This document shows positions 23,601-38,500 of a stretch of DNA of 64,000 nt, piece by piece (positions within the stretch are counted from its first letter, which is position 1; each line of letters starts with the position of its first letter). Both the position numbers and the translations under genes were made by a program. The stretch is from Diploptera punctata (taxonomy: Eukaryota > Arthropoda > Insecta > Blattodea > Blaberidae). Under the pieces are notes generated by a model, which saw only the letters and a program-made list of their open reading frames with translations, did not search any database and was not told the DNA's origin. Where the stretch lies: contig JASPKZ010007429.1 of NCBI GenBank assembly GCA_030220185.1, positions 124,001-188,000 of the forward strand, read 5' to 3'.

Positions 23601-26531
23601 AAGATCCATGGAATAAATACAGGGAAATTACCTCAAATAACAAATATAGAGAAATTTTTTTATTTTGGAAGGCACTGGCCACTACTAATTGGTAAGCTTT
23701 CTGATGTTGCTATAGTGACGAATGTTGATTATTGCCTTGTTTATTGAAGTATCTGACAAAATGAGGCATTTAAATGAGTTTGAAGTGTATCATGCTCTAC
23801 ATATTTTACGGCAAGGTCAATCTCTGCGACGAGTGGCTAGAGAGCCTGGGGTTTCTCCTTCCATGGTGTCCAGGTTACACAACAGGCACAGAGAGACAGG
23901 TCAGTATTGTAGAAGACGTGGCCAGGGCCGTAAATTATAACAAGCCCCCATGATGACAGATACGTTGTTCTTTCTGCTCTTCGACAGCTTACAAAAACTG
24001 CAAAAAACCTGCAGAATGACCTTCATATGGCTTCCGGAATCCGGGTTTCAGACCAAACCATAAGGAATAGATTAAGGAAAGAGAATATTCGTCCAAAAAG
24101 GCCCGTTAAAACACCACGCTTAACAAATGGGCATAAGGCAGCAAGACGTACGTATGCTGAAAACCATGGTGATTGGAACCTGAACCAGTGGGAGTCTGTG
24201 CTCTTCTCGGACGAATCCAGGTATCATCTTACACGTTGTGATGGTCGATTGAGGGTGTGGGGACGGCCAGGAGAAAGATTTTCTGCAGAGGCTGTACAGG
24301 AAATTGATAGATTCGGAGGAGGTTCCATAATTGTGTGGGCCGGAGTTATGTACAACAATCGTACGGACCTTGTACTTGTTCCCCAGCGACTGAATGCCGT
24401 CCGGTATATCGAGCACGTTCTGGAAGAGCATGTAGTACCTGCTGCCATTGGAGTAGGCCCTGGATTTCTGTTTATGCAGGATAATGCCAGGGCACATTCT
24501 GCGGCTGTCACCAGGGATTTCCTGAGGAGGAATGAAATTGAGGTAATGGAGTGGCCAGCGGTCAGCCCAGACCTCAACCTTATTGAACACTTGTGGGATC
24601 TTCTAGACAGGAAGGTCAGGAACCGACATCAAGCTCCACAAACTCTGCAGCAACTTGGAGATGCTCTGAAGGAGGAATGGGAGAATATTCCGCAAGAGGA
24701 AATCCAGAATCTTATTGGGAGCATGCCACGAAGGTGCCAAAGTGTCATCGAATGTCGTGGAGGCCATACACGATACTAACTCTATATAACGAGTGTTTAA
24801 CTTTGAAAAATAAGCACAAGATTAAATTGCTTACATAGCGGAATTATTTGAAAAGTTAATTGTCAGCGTTATTCATTTGTTTTTACTGACATGAGCAATA
24901 AATAAATAACCACAAATAATGTACTTTATTAATTTCATGTTTGTACCTTTATCCAATGAAAAATTATTTGCATATTTCATAGTGTTCCTCTAATTGTTTT
25001 GAGCAGTGTATTATATTGAATATTATTATTTTCATTCACTAAGAATAACAAGTATATTCAGAGAACATATTTTAAATTTAATGAAGGGAATTACTTTTCC
25101 GCGTACATATTGATTCTACATCGTATGTCGTGTCCATAACCAATGAAAAGCGAGCAAGTCACGTGGTTTTGTTTTGATGAGGATCACTTTAGGAGCGGAT
25201 AGTCTTTAGTATTTGGATGTAGTGAATGCAGAAATTTGCTCCCATCTCCTTATTTTGAATATAGTTTAAATTTAAACATCTGTTACATTAAAGCTATCGA
25301 GGAGCCTCAAGGGCTAGTGGTCAACGTTTCTGACTACAGTTCATGAGGTCCCGGGTTTGATTTCTTGTCAAACCAAGGGAATTTTTCCTTAAATGGAATT
25401 ATTCCTGTGGTTGCCCATGGTCTGGAATTTAGATTAAGAACTCTCCTGGCACTTCATTATCTTTTATCACCCATCGTATCATCGGGGTAATGTAACTCCG
25501 CCTTCCAGGTGCCCCAACCTAAGAAATGGATTACAATTCCACCAATGCCAGGGGAGAAAACCAGAAATGTCATAAAAGACAGCATTAGAAAATAAAAACA
25601 ATAACATTAAAAGTCTCGGTCTAGGCAAAAAAAAAATTTTCTCTTCAAATATAATTTATCCTTCAGTGAGAAGTGTTAAATTAATAAAAAAAACGTCAAT
25701 AGAAGCTGTACTGGCTTTATAAAGTAGTGTTAAATTCCTAATAAATGTCTTTTTAATTAAGAAGTCGCCATTTGCAAAGATAGAAGCAAAGGTTTCAAAG
25801 CATTTAGCACGAAGGAATACAATATATATATATAAGAGAGAAATTTGTGTCTAGATCGCAATTCGCCTCGGTAGCTCAGTTGGTAGAGCATTTGGCCCAG
25901 AAAGCCAAAGGTCCCGTGTTCGGGTCTTGGTCTAGGGGAAAAATTTTTCTCTTCAAAAAATAACATTAAAGCTGTCTATCTATCTACAATAGTGTAACAG
26001 CTCATTGTTTGGCCATACTCCCCACTGTTAGGAGTTACTAAACAAGTTAATATCCATCCATAGTAATTCTGCCCGAAGGCAGGTCTTTCACTGCAATCAT
26101 AGCATTTACTAGGGAATTGTAGGTGTGGTAGCTTCTCGTTGCTTTCCACACTGGTGAAGGATGATGATGATGAAAATGATAATGATGACAATGAAGATGA
26201 TGGCCATATGATTTCGGGGACCATTTGGGCCTTAAAGTTTTCCTGACATTTGTCTTACAGGTGAGGAAAAATCTCACCCAGAAAAACTGCCCCGACTGGG
26301 GATCGAACCCGGGCCCGCTGCGTGACAAGGCATCACACTACCTTGAGACCACAGCGGTGGACCAAGTTAATATAGTCACGCTTATTTCCCAGAGATGTCA
26401 TGAATGGTCTGTGGTTAACATACCGACCTAATGTGACATCTAGTAGGCAACTAAGGTATTACTAGGGTGAGAAAGGTTGGTAAATTGTGCTTAGGCCTCT
26501 TTATTCAGGATTAAATTAAAGGAAACTGCTC

Positions 26532-26563
<32 letters not shown>

Positions 26564-29500
26564 TATTGATAGTAATGCCTGATTACTTTGTTTACAAAAC
26601 ATAAGGCATAACAAGATTGTTTATTTCCACTACTAATGCAAAACAAGTCTGATTAATTTAAATTAAGTCAAGTTAATATCTAATTTCATTATACAAGTAA
26701 ATACTGGAGTATTGCATCACTTCATACAGATAGTTTCTACCAGGGATGGTTGTGGTCGAGTGGAAAGAGCTTCTGTTTCCCATGTATGGGGTTACGTGTT
26801 CGATCCAGCTGTCATGCTTATTTTTATTCTCTCTCTCGTTCTTAATTTCAATTAATTTTCTTTATATTTGAAGAGAAAAATTTTTGCCTAGACCAGGGAC
26901 TCGAACCCGGGACCCTTGGCTTTCCGGGCCAAGTGCTCTACCAACTGAGCTACCAAGGCGAGTTACGATCTAGACGCAAATTTTTCTCTTATATACGTTG
27001 AAAATTTTTCTCTTCAAATATAATTTATCTTTCATGGAGAAATGTTAAATCAATAATAAAAACATAAATTTTCTTTGTTTTATTTTATTTGTTTTGTTTT
27101 GTTTTATTTACAGCATTTACCGCACTACTTATTTAAGCAGAATTATTTTACATTGAATGACACAGAACAAAATAAAATGGATTTTAGTTTCTCAAATAAT
27201 TGTATACTTGTGAAGCAAATAGCTGACCTCTGATCATGTATAGTGGCTTTGTTCTGGGACTTGAAAATTATCTGTGTGCCATCAATTATTTCAAAGACTG
27301 TACTTTGTTCACAGTCTCCTCAAATATTGAAATAATTAAAACAAATATAGGCCTTTTGGGACCAGTCCCATCCTCAGCAGAAAGTTGTTCACTATTGTCA
27401 AGTAAAAAAAAAAAAGTAAAGTGATCCCACAATAGGCCCGGAGGCCGTTGGGGTAGTAGGAGGTTAAGGCTCCCACTTTTTTCTAGACAATTGGCACTTA
27501 ATGTCAGCCGGGTTGTCAGCCCTGCATGACGGCCGCATTTACCCCCAGAACAAGCGTCTGGTACTCATTTCCATTAGAGGCTGAGTCGACCCCAGGGCCA
27601 TAGTGCCGCCAAAGGATTTGGGTCAGTTTAAAAATCCTGACCCCAACAGGACTTGAACCCTCGACCCTCTGGCTTGTAGCTCAGTGCCTTAACCACTACG
27701 CTACGGCGGGCCCCAAAGTAAAGTGATCCCACAACAGGCCCGGAGGCCCTTGGGGTAGTAGGAGGTTAAGGCTCCCACTTTTTTCTAGACAATCGGCACT
27801 TCATGTCAGCCGGGTTGTCAGCCCTGCATAACGGCCGCCTTTACCCCTAGAACAAGTGTCTGGTACTCATTTCTGTTAGAGGCTGAGTCGACCCCAGGGC
27901 CATAGTGCTGCCAGAGGGTTTGGGTCAGTTTAAAAATCCTGACCCCAGCGGGACTTGAACCGTCAACCCTCTGGCTTGTAGCTCAGTGCCTTAACCACTA
28001 CGCTATGGCGTGCCCCAAAGTAAAGTGATCCCACAACAGGCCCGGAGGCCCTTGGGGTAGTAGGAGGTTAAGGCTCCCACTTTTTTCTAGACAATCGGCA
28101 CTTTGTCAGCCCTGCGTAACGGCCGCCTTTACCCCCAGAACAAGCGTCTGGTACTCATTTCTGTTAGAGGCTGAGTCGACCCCAGGGCCATAGTGCCGCC
28201 AGAGGGTTTGGGTCAGTTTAAAAATCCTGACCCCAATGGGACTTGAACCCTCGACCCTCCGGCTTGTAGCTCAGTGCCTTAACCACTACGCTACGGCGTG
28301 CCTCCCACTATTGTCCAGCCTAACTCTTAATAATGTCAATGTTGCTCTTCAAAAACCAAAGTTATACTCATGTCCAGATTTAAGTATTGAAATTCTACAT
28401 CCTTCTACCTCCTCCTCACTCTTTTGTTCTATTATACTTCTTGACCTATAAGATCCTTTTTTTTTTTTTTTTACTTTTAATTCAAACCTTTTTTTTAGCC
28501 AATTCATGTTACGAACTGAGTGCATGAAGCTGGAGAGATGGTTCAGATATTGATTTAGATACAATATTTTCTGTGGAAATACCTCAACTGTAGTTAACAG
28601 ACACCTCATTCATAATTGTCGTATTCATTGGATTTGTTTTAATTGAATTTAATTACAGTGATGAATTTGAAACAGTGAAGCACTCTGACGTTGACATTGC
28701 TCCTGTTGGATATTTAAATTTTAAAGCACTTCGGCTTGTTGAAAAAGAGGTAAGTAAAACCTACACTTTTATATTGCTATAGAGTAACAGTTTTTTAAAT
28801 TAATCTTTCTATGCATGTGCCAGTATTTAAGAGGGTTTCTATCTCTCTTTCTTTCTTTAAAGTTCTTCTACTACCCTGTGTTGATCTTTCTGAAGTAACA
28901 AGATTTTTCAGAATACATTTCTGATAATTAGTCTTCCATCTTCTGCTTGATCTGATATATTTAACAATACTTTTATTTTTTACACTTTTTTTTTACAGGT
29001 TTTAAATATCTAAAACATCTTAAGTTATGTAGGTAGGAAATAACACTATGAGGTTCATTTTAATTTATGTTGAGTTTATTTAACTTTTACAGGGATTAAT
29101 CACTATGAGGTTTAATTTATGGTAAAATCAAATGTTTCCTACCTCTTCTCATACAGATTTAATTTTGTTACAAATATTAATTTTTACACTTTTAACCATT
29201 ACAAGTCCACCGCTGTGGTCTCGAGGTAGCGTGCTGCCTTGTCATGCAGCGGGCCCGGGTTCAATCCCCGGTCGGGGCAGTTTTTCTGGGTGAGGTTTTT
29301 ATCGGGGTTTTTGCTCACCTGTAAGATAAATGTCAGGAAAATTTTAAGGCCGAAACGGTCCCCGAAATCATATGGCCATCATGATGATGATCATCCTTAT
29401 CATTATCATCATCATCATCATCCTTCACCGGTGTGGAAAGCAACGGGAAGCTACCACACCTACACAATTTCCTAGTAAAGCTGCAAGCATAGCATGAAAA

Positions 29501-32500
29501 TGCTATGATTGCAGTGAAGGACCTGCCTTCGGGCAGAAATATTATGGATGGAACCATTACAAATGTAGTTAGATATCAGTTCTTTCTTTCCTTTTATAGT
29601 GTACACCAGTGTTCGTACATAAGAAGATATTAAGGTTACATTATTTCACAATGATTGAAAAATTAAAATGAGAACCATAATTTCGTTCCATTTGCGGTAT
29701 TACTGCAATATTATTAAATGTACATAGATTAATAACTTTGCATTTTTTGTGTGTTTATTTTAACTTTTGACTCTGAAATTTTGGGGTACACAGCTTATTA
29801 TTGAGAAAATATGATAATTAAAAGTATTTATGGAAAGAAAGTTATGGATTGTAATGCAGTTTTTAATTTTTGTAACGTAGGATGTAGATCCTGAGAGCAG
29901 CTTTTCAGAGCGGATCTGCAACATCCCTGTAAAAACATGGCTTGATTTTATCAGTGATCTCAATGAAGATGTTACTGACGCAAAAGATAAGCTAGCAGAT
30001 CATGGGGATATGAATGAAGAGACAGTAGAGGATTATTCACCTGTGCTTGATGATAACTCTTGTCTTGTAGAAGATTCGTGTACATGGGATGACACTGTAA
30101 TGCCAAACGAACCAACTTCAAAGAGCAATGAGTCTGGCTGGTGCTGGATTGGTGGAGTTGTCGGAGAAGGAGAAGATTGTGTCATGGCAACGAGACAAGC
30201 TCTACGTAAACTCAATAGTATGTGTCTTTAAAATAACCTATCTATTTACCGAATAGGGACGCACTGTAGTGTAGTGGTTAAGGCACTGCGCTACAAGCTG
30301 GAAGGTTGAGGGATCGATCCCGTGAGGGTCAGGATTTTTAAACTGACCCAAACCCTCTGGCGGCACTTATGGTTCTGGGGTCGACTCAGCCTCTAACGGA
30401 AATGAGTACCAGCTGCTTGTTCTGGGGTAAAGGCAGCTGTCATGCAGGGCTGACAACCTGGCTGATATCAAGTGCCGATTGTCTAGAAAAAGTGGGAACC
30501 TTAACCTCCCACTACTCCAAGGGCCTCCTGGGGCCTGTAGTGGGATCACTTCACTTCATTTACCTAATGTACTGCAGCATATTCCAAACCTTGACTACCC
30601 TTAAAATATATGCCTACATATATCCTACCTTTCTCTGCATCCTTATTTTTACTCACTCACTCATTGGCTCTATTGAACCCATTGGTTCATGGCTGCAGGC
30701 AGCTCTCCATACATCCCTATCCTGAGATAATGATTTCCAATCATCCCCTGTATAATCTACTGTTAATGCATTGTTCTGCTAATATGAATAAAATACCTTT
30801 TACTCTAAACTTTATTTTTTAAATTTTGTTGCCTAATTTTATAATTTTGTGATCTAATTGTAAAATAATGTTTTTCTGGCACCTAAACATCTGAGTTAGC
30901 GAATAGATACTTAATGTGGAATATATATATATACTAGCGTACGTGGCAGACGTTGTCCTGCCCGAACGTTCAATTCTCATGTCATGGGCAGACGATAAAA
31001 ATATGTTACTTTTTTACCATAAAATTCAGCAATTAGGACATAATTAGATATTATTAAATAAGTTCGCAAGAAAACCTGTTACAGCCTTCTGTTGTGGCTC
31101 AAGAAGTGTGAATGATGTCACATAGTCATGAACATTAGAATTGTACCCTCCTTTGCAGATAAGTTAAGAACCGTCATATAACAATTATATTAGAGTGAAA
31201 AAAAAAGATAAATTGATGAGAGTGAGTCAAAACAGTTTTTTTTTTCTTCCCAGTTAGATTTCATTTTTGACCCATACTGGCCGATATTCCATGAGAAAAA
31301 TTTCTTCCCCCACAGAGACTCAAACCAGCGTAAGTCCCGTAGTTCTGAGCCAAGACTTCTTGCCTTAACCACTCGACTATGGCGCGAGACTCTTAGTATC
31401 AATGAAAGACAAAAGTGGTTATTGTAAGTTATCCGTAAGAGATAAGGGACTCTTGGTATCAATGAAAGACAAAAATGTTCTTTGTGAGTTATCCGTAAGA
31501 GATAAACATATGCTGTCGCAGACTTTTTTGTAGAGCTTTTTGAGATATTCAATTCTGTGTACATTAATTTTGTGTATTTCTTATAGTTTAGGCAGCGTAA
31601 GCCATTTAAGCGTCCAAAGAGCTACTTTTTTCACGTTTTCCACTACAAAGGGCGATTTTTAAGAGTGTAGGAGTTGAGTATCACAACTCTCTTATAGCCT
31701 ATGTTCATCCCGAGAATCTCCTGAACATTTTGCAAAAAACCCCATTACAATCGGATCAACGGTATGACCGCGCATAAAGTACGAACAAACAAAATATACA
31801 AACAAACATTAATTTTTCTTCTTCTTCCTTCCAAGTATTAGGCCAAGGCCTGTTACGATCGTATAGAAAATTTTCCGATCCTTCCGGGAAATTCTCGTAT
31901 AAGACATATATAAGATATGGCCAAATCTTAAATGGATAGTTTATTTTTATAAAGAGAATCTTTGTGTTTTTTATAGCACTTGCAACAAATGAGTTGTTGG
32001 CCGTTGGAGACCTAGTCGCAGTGTCACTGTATGTTCGTGACATGCGACATTACACTGCAATCAATTCGGAGTATCTGAAACTGTTCCGTGGGAATAATCC
32101 TCCTGTTCGCATCTGTGTAGAAGCGCCCTTGCCAGCAAGTAGTCCGATAATGCTGGAGGCACTAGGATATCGAGAAGACCTGCATCAGGATAACAAGGAG
32201 AAGGATCAATCTTGCAAGAGATATACAATGCATGTGCAAGGTGTGTCTCATTGGGCTCCAGCAAATATAGGACCTTATAGCCAGGCTGTCAAGGTAAGTA
32301 ACACTTTTGTTACCCTTAATTTGGTGAAAGCCAATTTCTCATATATGAAGAGAAAAATATACATCTAGATGGAGTTTGAACCCAGGACCTTTAGCTTTAT
32401 ACGCTAATGTTCTTCCACTGAGCTATCCCAGGCCTCCAATCTAAATGCATATTTTTCTCTTATACATTTTAATTCACGAGAGTGTCAAGGGCTACAAACT

Positions 32501-35500
32501 GTTGCTCAACATGCAAATGGCGGCTTCTTATTTAAGAAGACTTTTAATGGGAATTTTAACGTTGCTTTATAAAGCTTCTTTATAGAGCTTCTTTCAAAGT
32601 TTTTATTATAAATTTAACACTGAAGGACAAATTATATTTGAAGAGAAAAATATACTTTGACGTTATATTTTAAATTAACACTTTCCAGAATTGAATCAGA
32701 CATCCAGGGTTCGAGTCCCAGTCCGAGCGTTACTTTTTCTTTCTTCCTCCTCTTCTTCTTCTTCTTCTTATAAGCCCATGTTTCCCCTAATAGAGATTTA
32801 GGCACTCTCCCACTACAGGGAAGAATTTGAACCATACTAATTTAGTTATACCTGTTTCTGTATAGATGTCATTTGAGTGGTCCGTGGTCAGTGTTCCGCC
32901 TCATCTAGGAAACCAAGGTAGTACTAGGGTGGGAAAATTCGGTAAATTTTGCATAGAGGCCTTTTCATTCAGGCTTAAGGATCTTTTACGAGCCTGAAAA
33001 TCTTCAGACTCAGGACCCACAGCTTAAAGTCCCTCCCAGAGGACTTACTCCTTGGATTTTTCCATCCTAAAAAATCCATAGACCCCGGTTGGGTTTGAAC
33101 CTGTGACCCTCGGGACCAGAGGCAAGGAGCATAACCACTAGGACACTGCGGCCTTTCTAAAATCAAAAAAATATATATATCATCATCCGGTATCATGGCA
33201 GCTGCCGCCGTCTACCTGGAAACCAAATGGCATTCCTCTCTGTCCATCCATTGATCTTCCTCCATTCCTCTGATATTCATAGCTGCTTGTACCCCTTCTA
33301 TCCAAGTTTTCTTCGGTCTTCCTCTCTTCCTCCTTTCCATTGGGATCAAAAAAAATATATATATATATGCCTAGACTGGGGTTCGAACCCAGCACCTTAA
33401 GCTTCATCATATGCTAGTGCTCTTGCCACTGACCATATAAAGCTAAAAGTCCTGATTTTGAACCCCAGTTTAGGCATATATTTTTCTCTTCAAATGTAAT
33501 TTGTCCTTCGGTGAGAAATGTTAAATTTATAATAAAAACATCAATTTCTTACCCCAAAGAAATTAAACATTAAGCTGAAATTCTGGAAATACATTTTTTA
33601 TGCACTATTCAAACTCCTGTAATCCCAACTTCTCTCAAAAAATGTTAAATTAGGAATATGGAAAACATTGATTATTCCAGTTATATTACGAGGGTCATAC
33701 TGAAAGTCATGAGCAACCTTTTTTTAAACAATCATAATATTTATTTTAGACAAACTAGGTTCACCATGTTAATCTACAGACCTTTGTGCTACTTTTCAAC
33801 ATAGTCTCCATTTCTTTGCATACATTTTGTCCAGTGTTCTACAAGCTTCAAAATTCCCTTACGATAGAAGGCCGTTCCAGCTGCTCGAAGACACTGATGC
33901 ACTGCTTTCCGAATATCCTCCTGCGTCTCGTAGCGATGGCCTCTCATCTGCTCCTTCACAGAACCAAAAAGACAGTAGTCGGAGGGTCCCAAATCGGGAC
34001 TATAGGGAGGATGTGGAAGAGTTTCCCACCCAAATGTCCTGATCTTCTCCACAGTGGCACGAGCAGTGTGAGGACGCGCGTTATCGTGTTGCAGAATGAT
34101 CTTCCTTCCAGGGCGTTTGTCGTGCAATGCACGACAGAGCTTCACAAGTGTCTGGATATAGCGGGCAGGTTCAAGAAATTCAACCAGAATGCAACCTTGC
34201 GCATCCCAGAAGATGCTGCCCATAACTTTCCCAACAGATTGCACTGTCTTCACTTTTTTCTTTGATGGCGAATTCAAGTGGTGCCATTTCATACTCTGGC
34301 GTTTTGTTTCAGGCTCGTAGCGATGAAACCAGCTTTCGTCACCTGTCACAATACTCGTCAAAAAATCATCACCTTCATTTCGAAATCTCTGAAGAAGGTT
34401 ATGGGTGATGGTTCTTCTCTGAAGTTTGTGGTCTTCACTCAATAAACGTGGAACCCAACGGGCACTAACTTTTCGGTAACCTAAGCTGTGAATCATTTCT
34501 TGCATTGCACTGTGTCCTACTGTAAGTTTTGTAGCGATTTCATTCACTGTGATACGCCTGTCGTCTCTAATGAGTGCATCAACTCATTGCAATCCGTGGA
34601 GGCAGAGCGTGGGCGACCGCTACGAGGCTCATCTTTGATACTTGTGTTCCCATCTTTAAAATGTTTCACCCATCTCGTAACACTGCTGGCACCCATGCAG
34701 GCATCTCCGTAAGCACATTGAAGTCTTTGGTGAGTATCAACAGCAGATTGTTCCTCTTTAACAAGGAATTCAATGACAGCGTGCTGTCGAAACGAAACAT
34801 TGATGTCTGCCATTTTGGAAACACTGCGTGTGGTCACATGATAGAAGCTGTGATGCCACAAAACGGCAATGTTGTGGTATAAAGTCTGTAGATTACGATC
34901 CTGCAGTTGTTTTTGTTACATTGTTGAAATTTGAATTTTAACAATGGGTTGCTCACGACTTTCAGTATGACCCTCGTATATATGGATATGAAAAAAAATG
35001 GTCTCTTATTAATAAAGAAGAAAGAGAGGAAGGAATTGTTGACATTTGCATCGGTGTTTAGAGGGTGTAACGGTTATCATGCTGACACATATAGTCAGAG
35101 ATCCGGGGTTCGAGTGTTAATTTTTCTTTCTAAAATAAAATTCTGTCCAGGATTGGAAAATGTTGAATCAAATATAACATCACAGTATTTATGTATTAGA
35201 AATATATCACCTCACCTCATATTTTGTCTTCTTTATAGAATGGTTTCGGAATTATCCCATCATCAGCATTTTCAGCGACAGAACAACAATCGTGAAAATA
35301 GTGATTACAGAATAATTCCAAAACTGGTCAAAAAGAAAACAAAATGTGAGATGATACATTTTTAATACCTAATTACTAATATTTCAGTGTTACTTCCTGT
35401 TAAGTTTAAATGGTGTTTGGAGTTATCAAAGTTCACGGTCGAGGATTATAAGGCATGTTCTCCATTCTCTCTCTTCCTTCTCTAAAAGTTTTGTGCAATT

Positions 35501-38500
35501 TCAACATGGGTTCTCGAGAGATGCGTTTAAATATTTTAACATTTAACACTTTCACACTCAACCCATGGTACCTGTTTTCTGATGGCAGACTGCTTGTTTT
35601 TGACACTTTTGTGATTTTTTTAAAGCTACTTAGAAAAATAACATAGAACGGCATATCAGTCATCTAAAATAAATAAAATTTGCATTTTTTTTATGGTATT
35701 ACTAGTTTTTAGGTTGGCCATCACATCATTTATTACAGAATTTTTAAAAAATGCATGTTTTTTGCTTACAAGGAAAAAAAATGGATTCTTCTGATCATTT
35801 TTCAGAATTATTTAAAATTATATAAGCACTTTGCAGATAAATTTTATTACATTGACATAAAAAAAACACACTAATCTTTTTTGGAACCAGATGAACCCAA
35901 AAAAATATTAGAGACTTCAGCAAGGACACGCTGTGAACTTGATCCAGCCATCTTGCAACTTCAACAACAACAGATGATGTAGCCTCGTTCATAAAATCAA
36001 AATTAGTCGTGTAGAAATCAATATATGTGAAAAGAACACACTCTTCCGGGAAGAAAAATAACTAAACTTTCAGCGGGAATAGATGAACGTATTGGATATG
36101 AGCAATTTCATTATTTTGCATGGCAAATGCCAGACCGTACAAGATGCGGGCTTCATTCAGACTGCCATTTTTTACAGAATGTAATAGATACATGCGTCGT
36201 GTTAAAAATGTTGGTATATCTAGGTCTGCCATTAACATATTCAGTCACAAAAATCGTGACATTAAAAAAGTGTGCCTGAAATAAATCTGTTTACTAGTAC
36301 AGTTTGGCTGATTGCAGGTGGGTGATATAATATACGTAGCAGGTCAGATTGCTCTAGTTCCTGGGACGATGCAGCTAGTTGAAGGAGGTGTAAGGAAGCA
36401 GTGTCAATTAGCATTACGTCATGTTGGAAGAATTGTGAAGGCAATGGATCCAACCATGCAGCTCAGGGATTTTGTCCAGGTTTGTATTATTTTAACTTTT
36501 TATACTTTTCTATTTGCTTTATTTTTCTTCTTCTTCTTCTTAACTTCCTGGTTTAGGCAAGAGTTGCCTGTTCCGTCTTCACTAATAGATCTAAGACCAT
36601 CTCTTCCGAGGACGTCCGACATCTCTTCTTCCTCTTGGAAAATAATGGAAGATTTTATTTGGTAATCTACTTTCTTCCATTCTTTCTACATGTTATTTCC
36701 ACTGTATCTTGTTGTTAAATGAGGGCTAGGGAGTCTTTCCTTTCTTCCATTTCTTCTTTCCTTTATTTTCTTTTCTTCTCCAGAAAAGCCTGACCAGAGG
36801 CTATAAGATGGCAGGCCCATCACTGGTCTTGCCTTCCTTTGGCCAGCAACCAATCGAAGGGACTATTATTATGCTTTCAAGTCTTATACGAGAATTTTCC
36901 GGAAGAAGCTGGAGGAAAAATTTTCTATAGGATCGTAACAGGCCTTGGCCTAATACTTGGAAGGAAGAAGAAATATATTTTCTTTTATGGAGTAGATCTG
37001 CAGTTCTTCACGGATATCCTTGTTTCTTATCTGGTCCATTCTAGTGCAGCCTTTCACTCTTCTTAAAAATTTCATCTCGGCTGCTTGGATTTTTACTTTC
37101 TTGTTTGGTAGTGGTAATCCAAGATTCACTCCCATACAAAAGGACAGGGACAGCCATTGTTTTATAAAATTTCTGTCCGAGTTCCATTGTGAAGAATATG
37201 AGTAATATGTTTTCCTCTGATCGCGGTACCAACGCTATGCAGAGTAGACCATTGGTGGCGCTGCCACCTCGAAGCTTTAGGTCCAGCTCCTGGATGTACT
37301 ACCCCCATCTAGAGGGTTGCCACTTCCGCCATGATGAAGGACTCCTTCTGCGCCGACTCTGCCGTTGGGGTCTTCACCATAACCCTGGCTAGGGGCCCTT
37401 ACAGAGTACTATCAGTCGGAGCCAACTGAACCCTGGTTTTTTAACAAGGTTGTTACTCCTCTCCTCCTTTCTCATCCGGGCTTGGGACCGGCCATGGCAG
37501 AGCTTTTATTTTTCTTTAATGATGAAATTATACTACTACTCCTTTTCATTCTCCTTAATTTTCTCCTTCTTCTTCATGGACTTACAGCTCTTATGGTTTT
37601 GCTTAGCGCTTCCTTCAGAATAGACAATTCAGGTTGATCTTCAACTCTCCTCCTCCCAAATCCTTTTTTGCATACAACTCAACATAAATTAACTTCCACA
37701 AGGAAAAAACACTATGAGGTTTAATTTAAGAATTAAATTAATGTTTTTATTACCTTACCTCATATCCTTTATCTTCTAGACTGCAGTTTCAGAGCTTATC
37801 TCCATCATCAGTAGCCTCTGGTCGACTGGTGTTATGTCGTTTGTTGGCAGTTTTCTTCTTCCTTCTATCGGTGGACCGATGAACCTCTGGATCAGGTCAA
37901 AATTCGCAGGAGTTTTGAAACTCATGAGTTTATCTTTCTTGTTTTTTAAGAAAAAATCCACATCCAAAAAAAAAAACAAGAAAGATAAACTTATGAATTT
38001 CGAAATGCCCGCGAATTTTAACCTGATCCAGAGGTTCATCGGTCCACTGATAGAAGGAAGAAGAAAACCGCCAAGAAACGACATAACACCAGTCGACCAG
38101 AGGCTACTGATGATGGAGATAAGCTCCGAAACTGCAGTCTAGAAGAAAAAGGATATGAGGTGAGGTAATAAAAACATAAATTTAATTCTTAACTCAACAT
38201 AAATTAAAATAAACCTCATAGTGTTATTTCCTACCTACATAACTTAATACTAATAAAATTCATATCAAATTCCGTTGAGATGAATAGTCATAAGATAAAA
38301 ATTAAAAATTAAAATGTACCTTTTGGCAGGTGCCGTCGCCCTCAACTTTGTTAAAATGGTTTATATAAAAATTAACTGGAGCACTTTCGGAAGTTAACTT
38401 CCATCCTCGGCAGGTTGGGCTTCTGCTACTCGTTGTTGTTTATGATGATGTATGCTCCAACTGTTGCTGCTACTAACAGTTGGAGTATACATCATCGATG

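Larger units (their letters stand above)
37680..38250. mobile_element. Penelope-like foldback with paired hammerheads
   Basis: Arms 37690-37950 and 37975-38240 are nearly perfect inverted copies with a centre of about 20 bp. Both start at the border AACACTATGAGGTTTAATTT and then CCTCATATCC. Each arm holds one canonical hammerhead and a stretch matching the end of the Penelope-like reading frame (MNFE.PANFNLIQRFIGP). Confidence 0.85.

Noticed and set aside
24120..24590. Minus-strand frames of 117 and 156 codons
   Set aside because: They are antisense shadows of the Tc1 transposase.
32061..32264. Minus-strand frame over DPH6 exon 8
   Set aside because: Antisense shadow of a confirmed exon.
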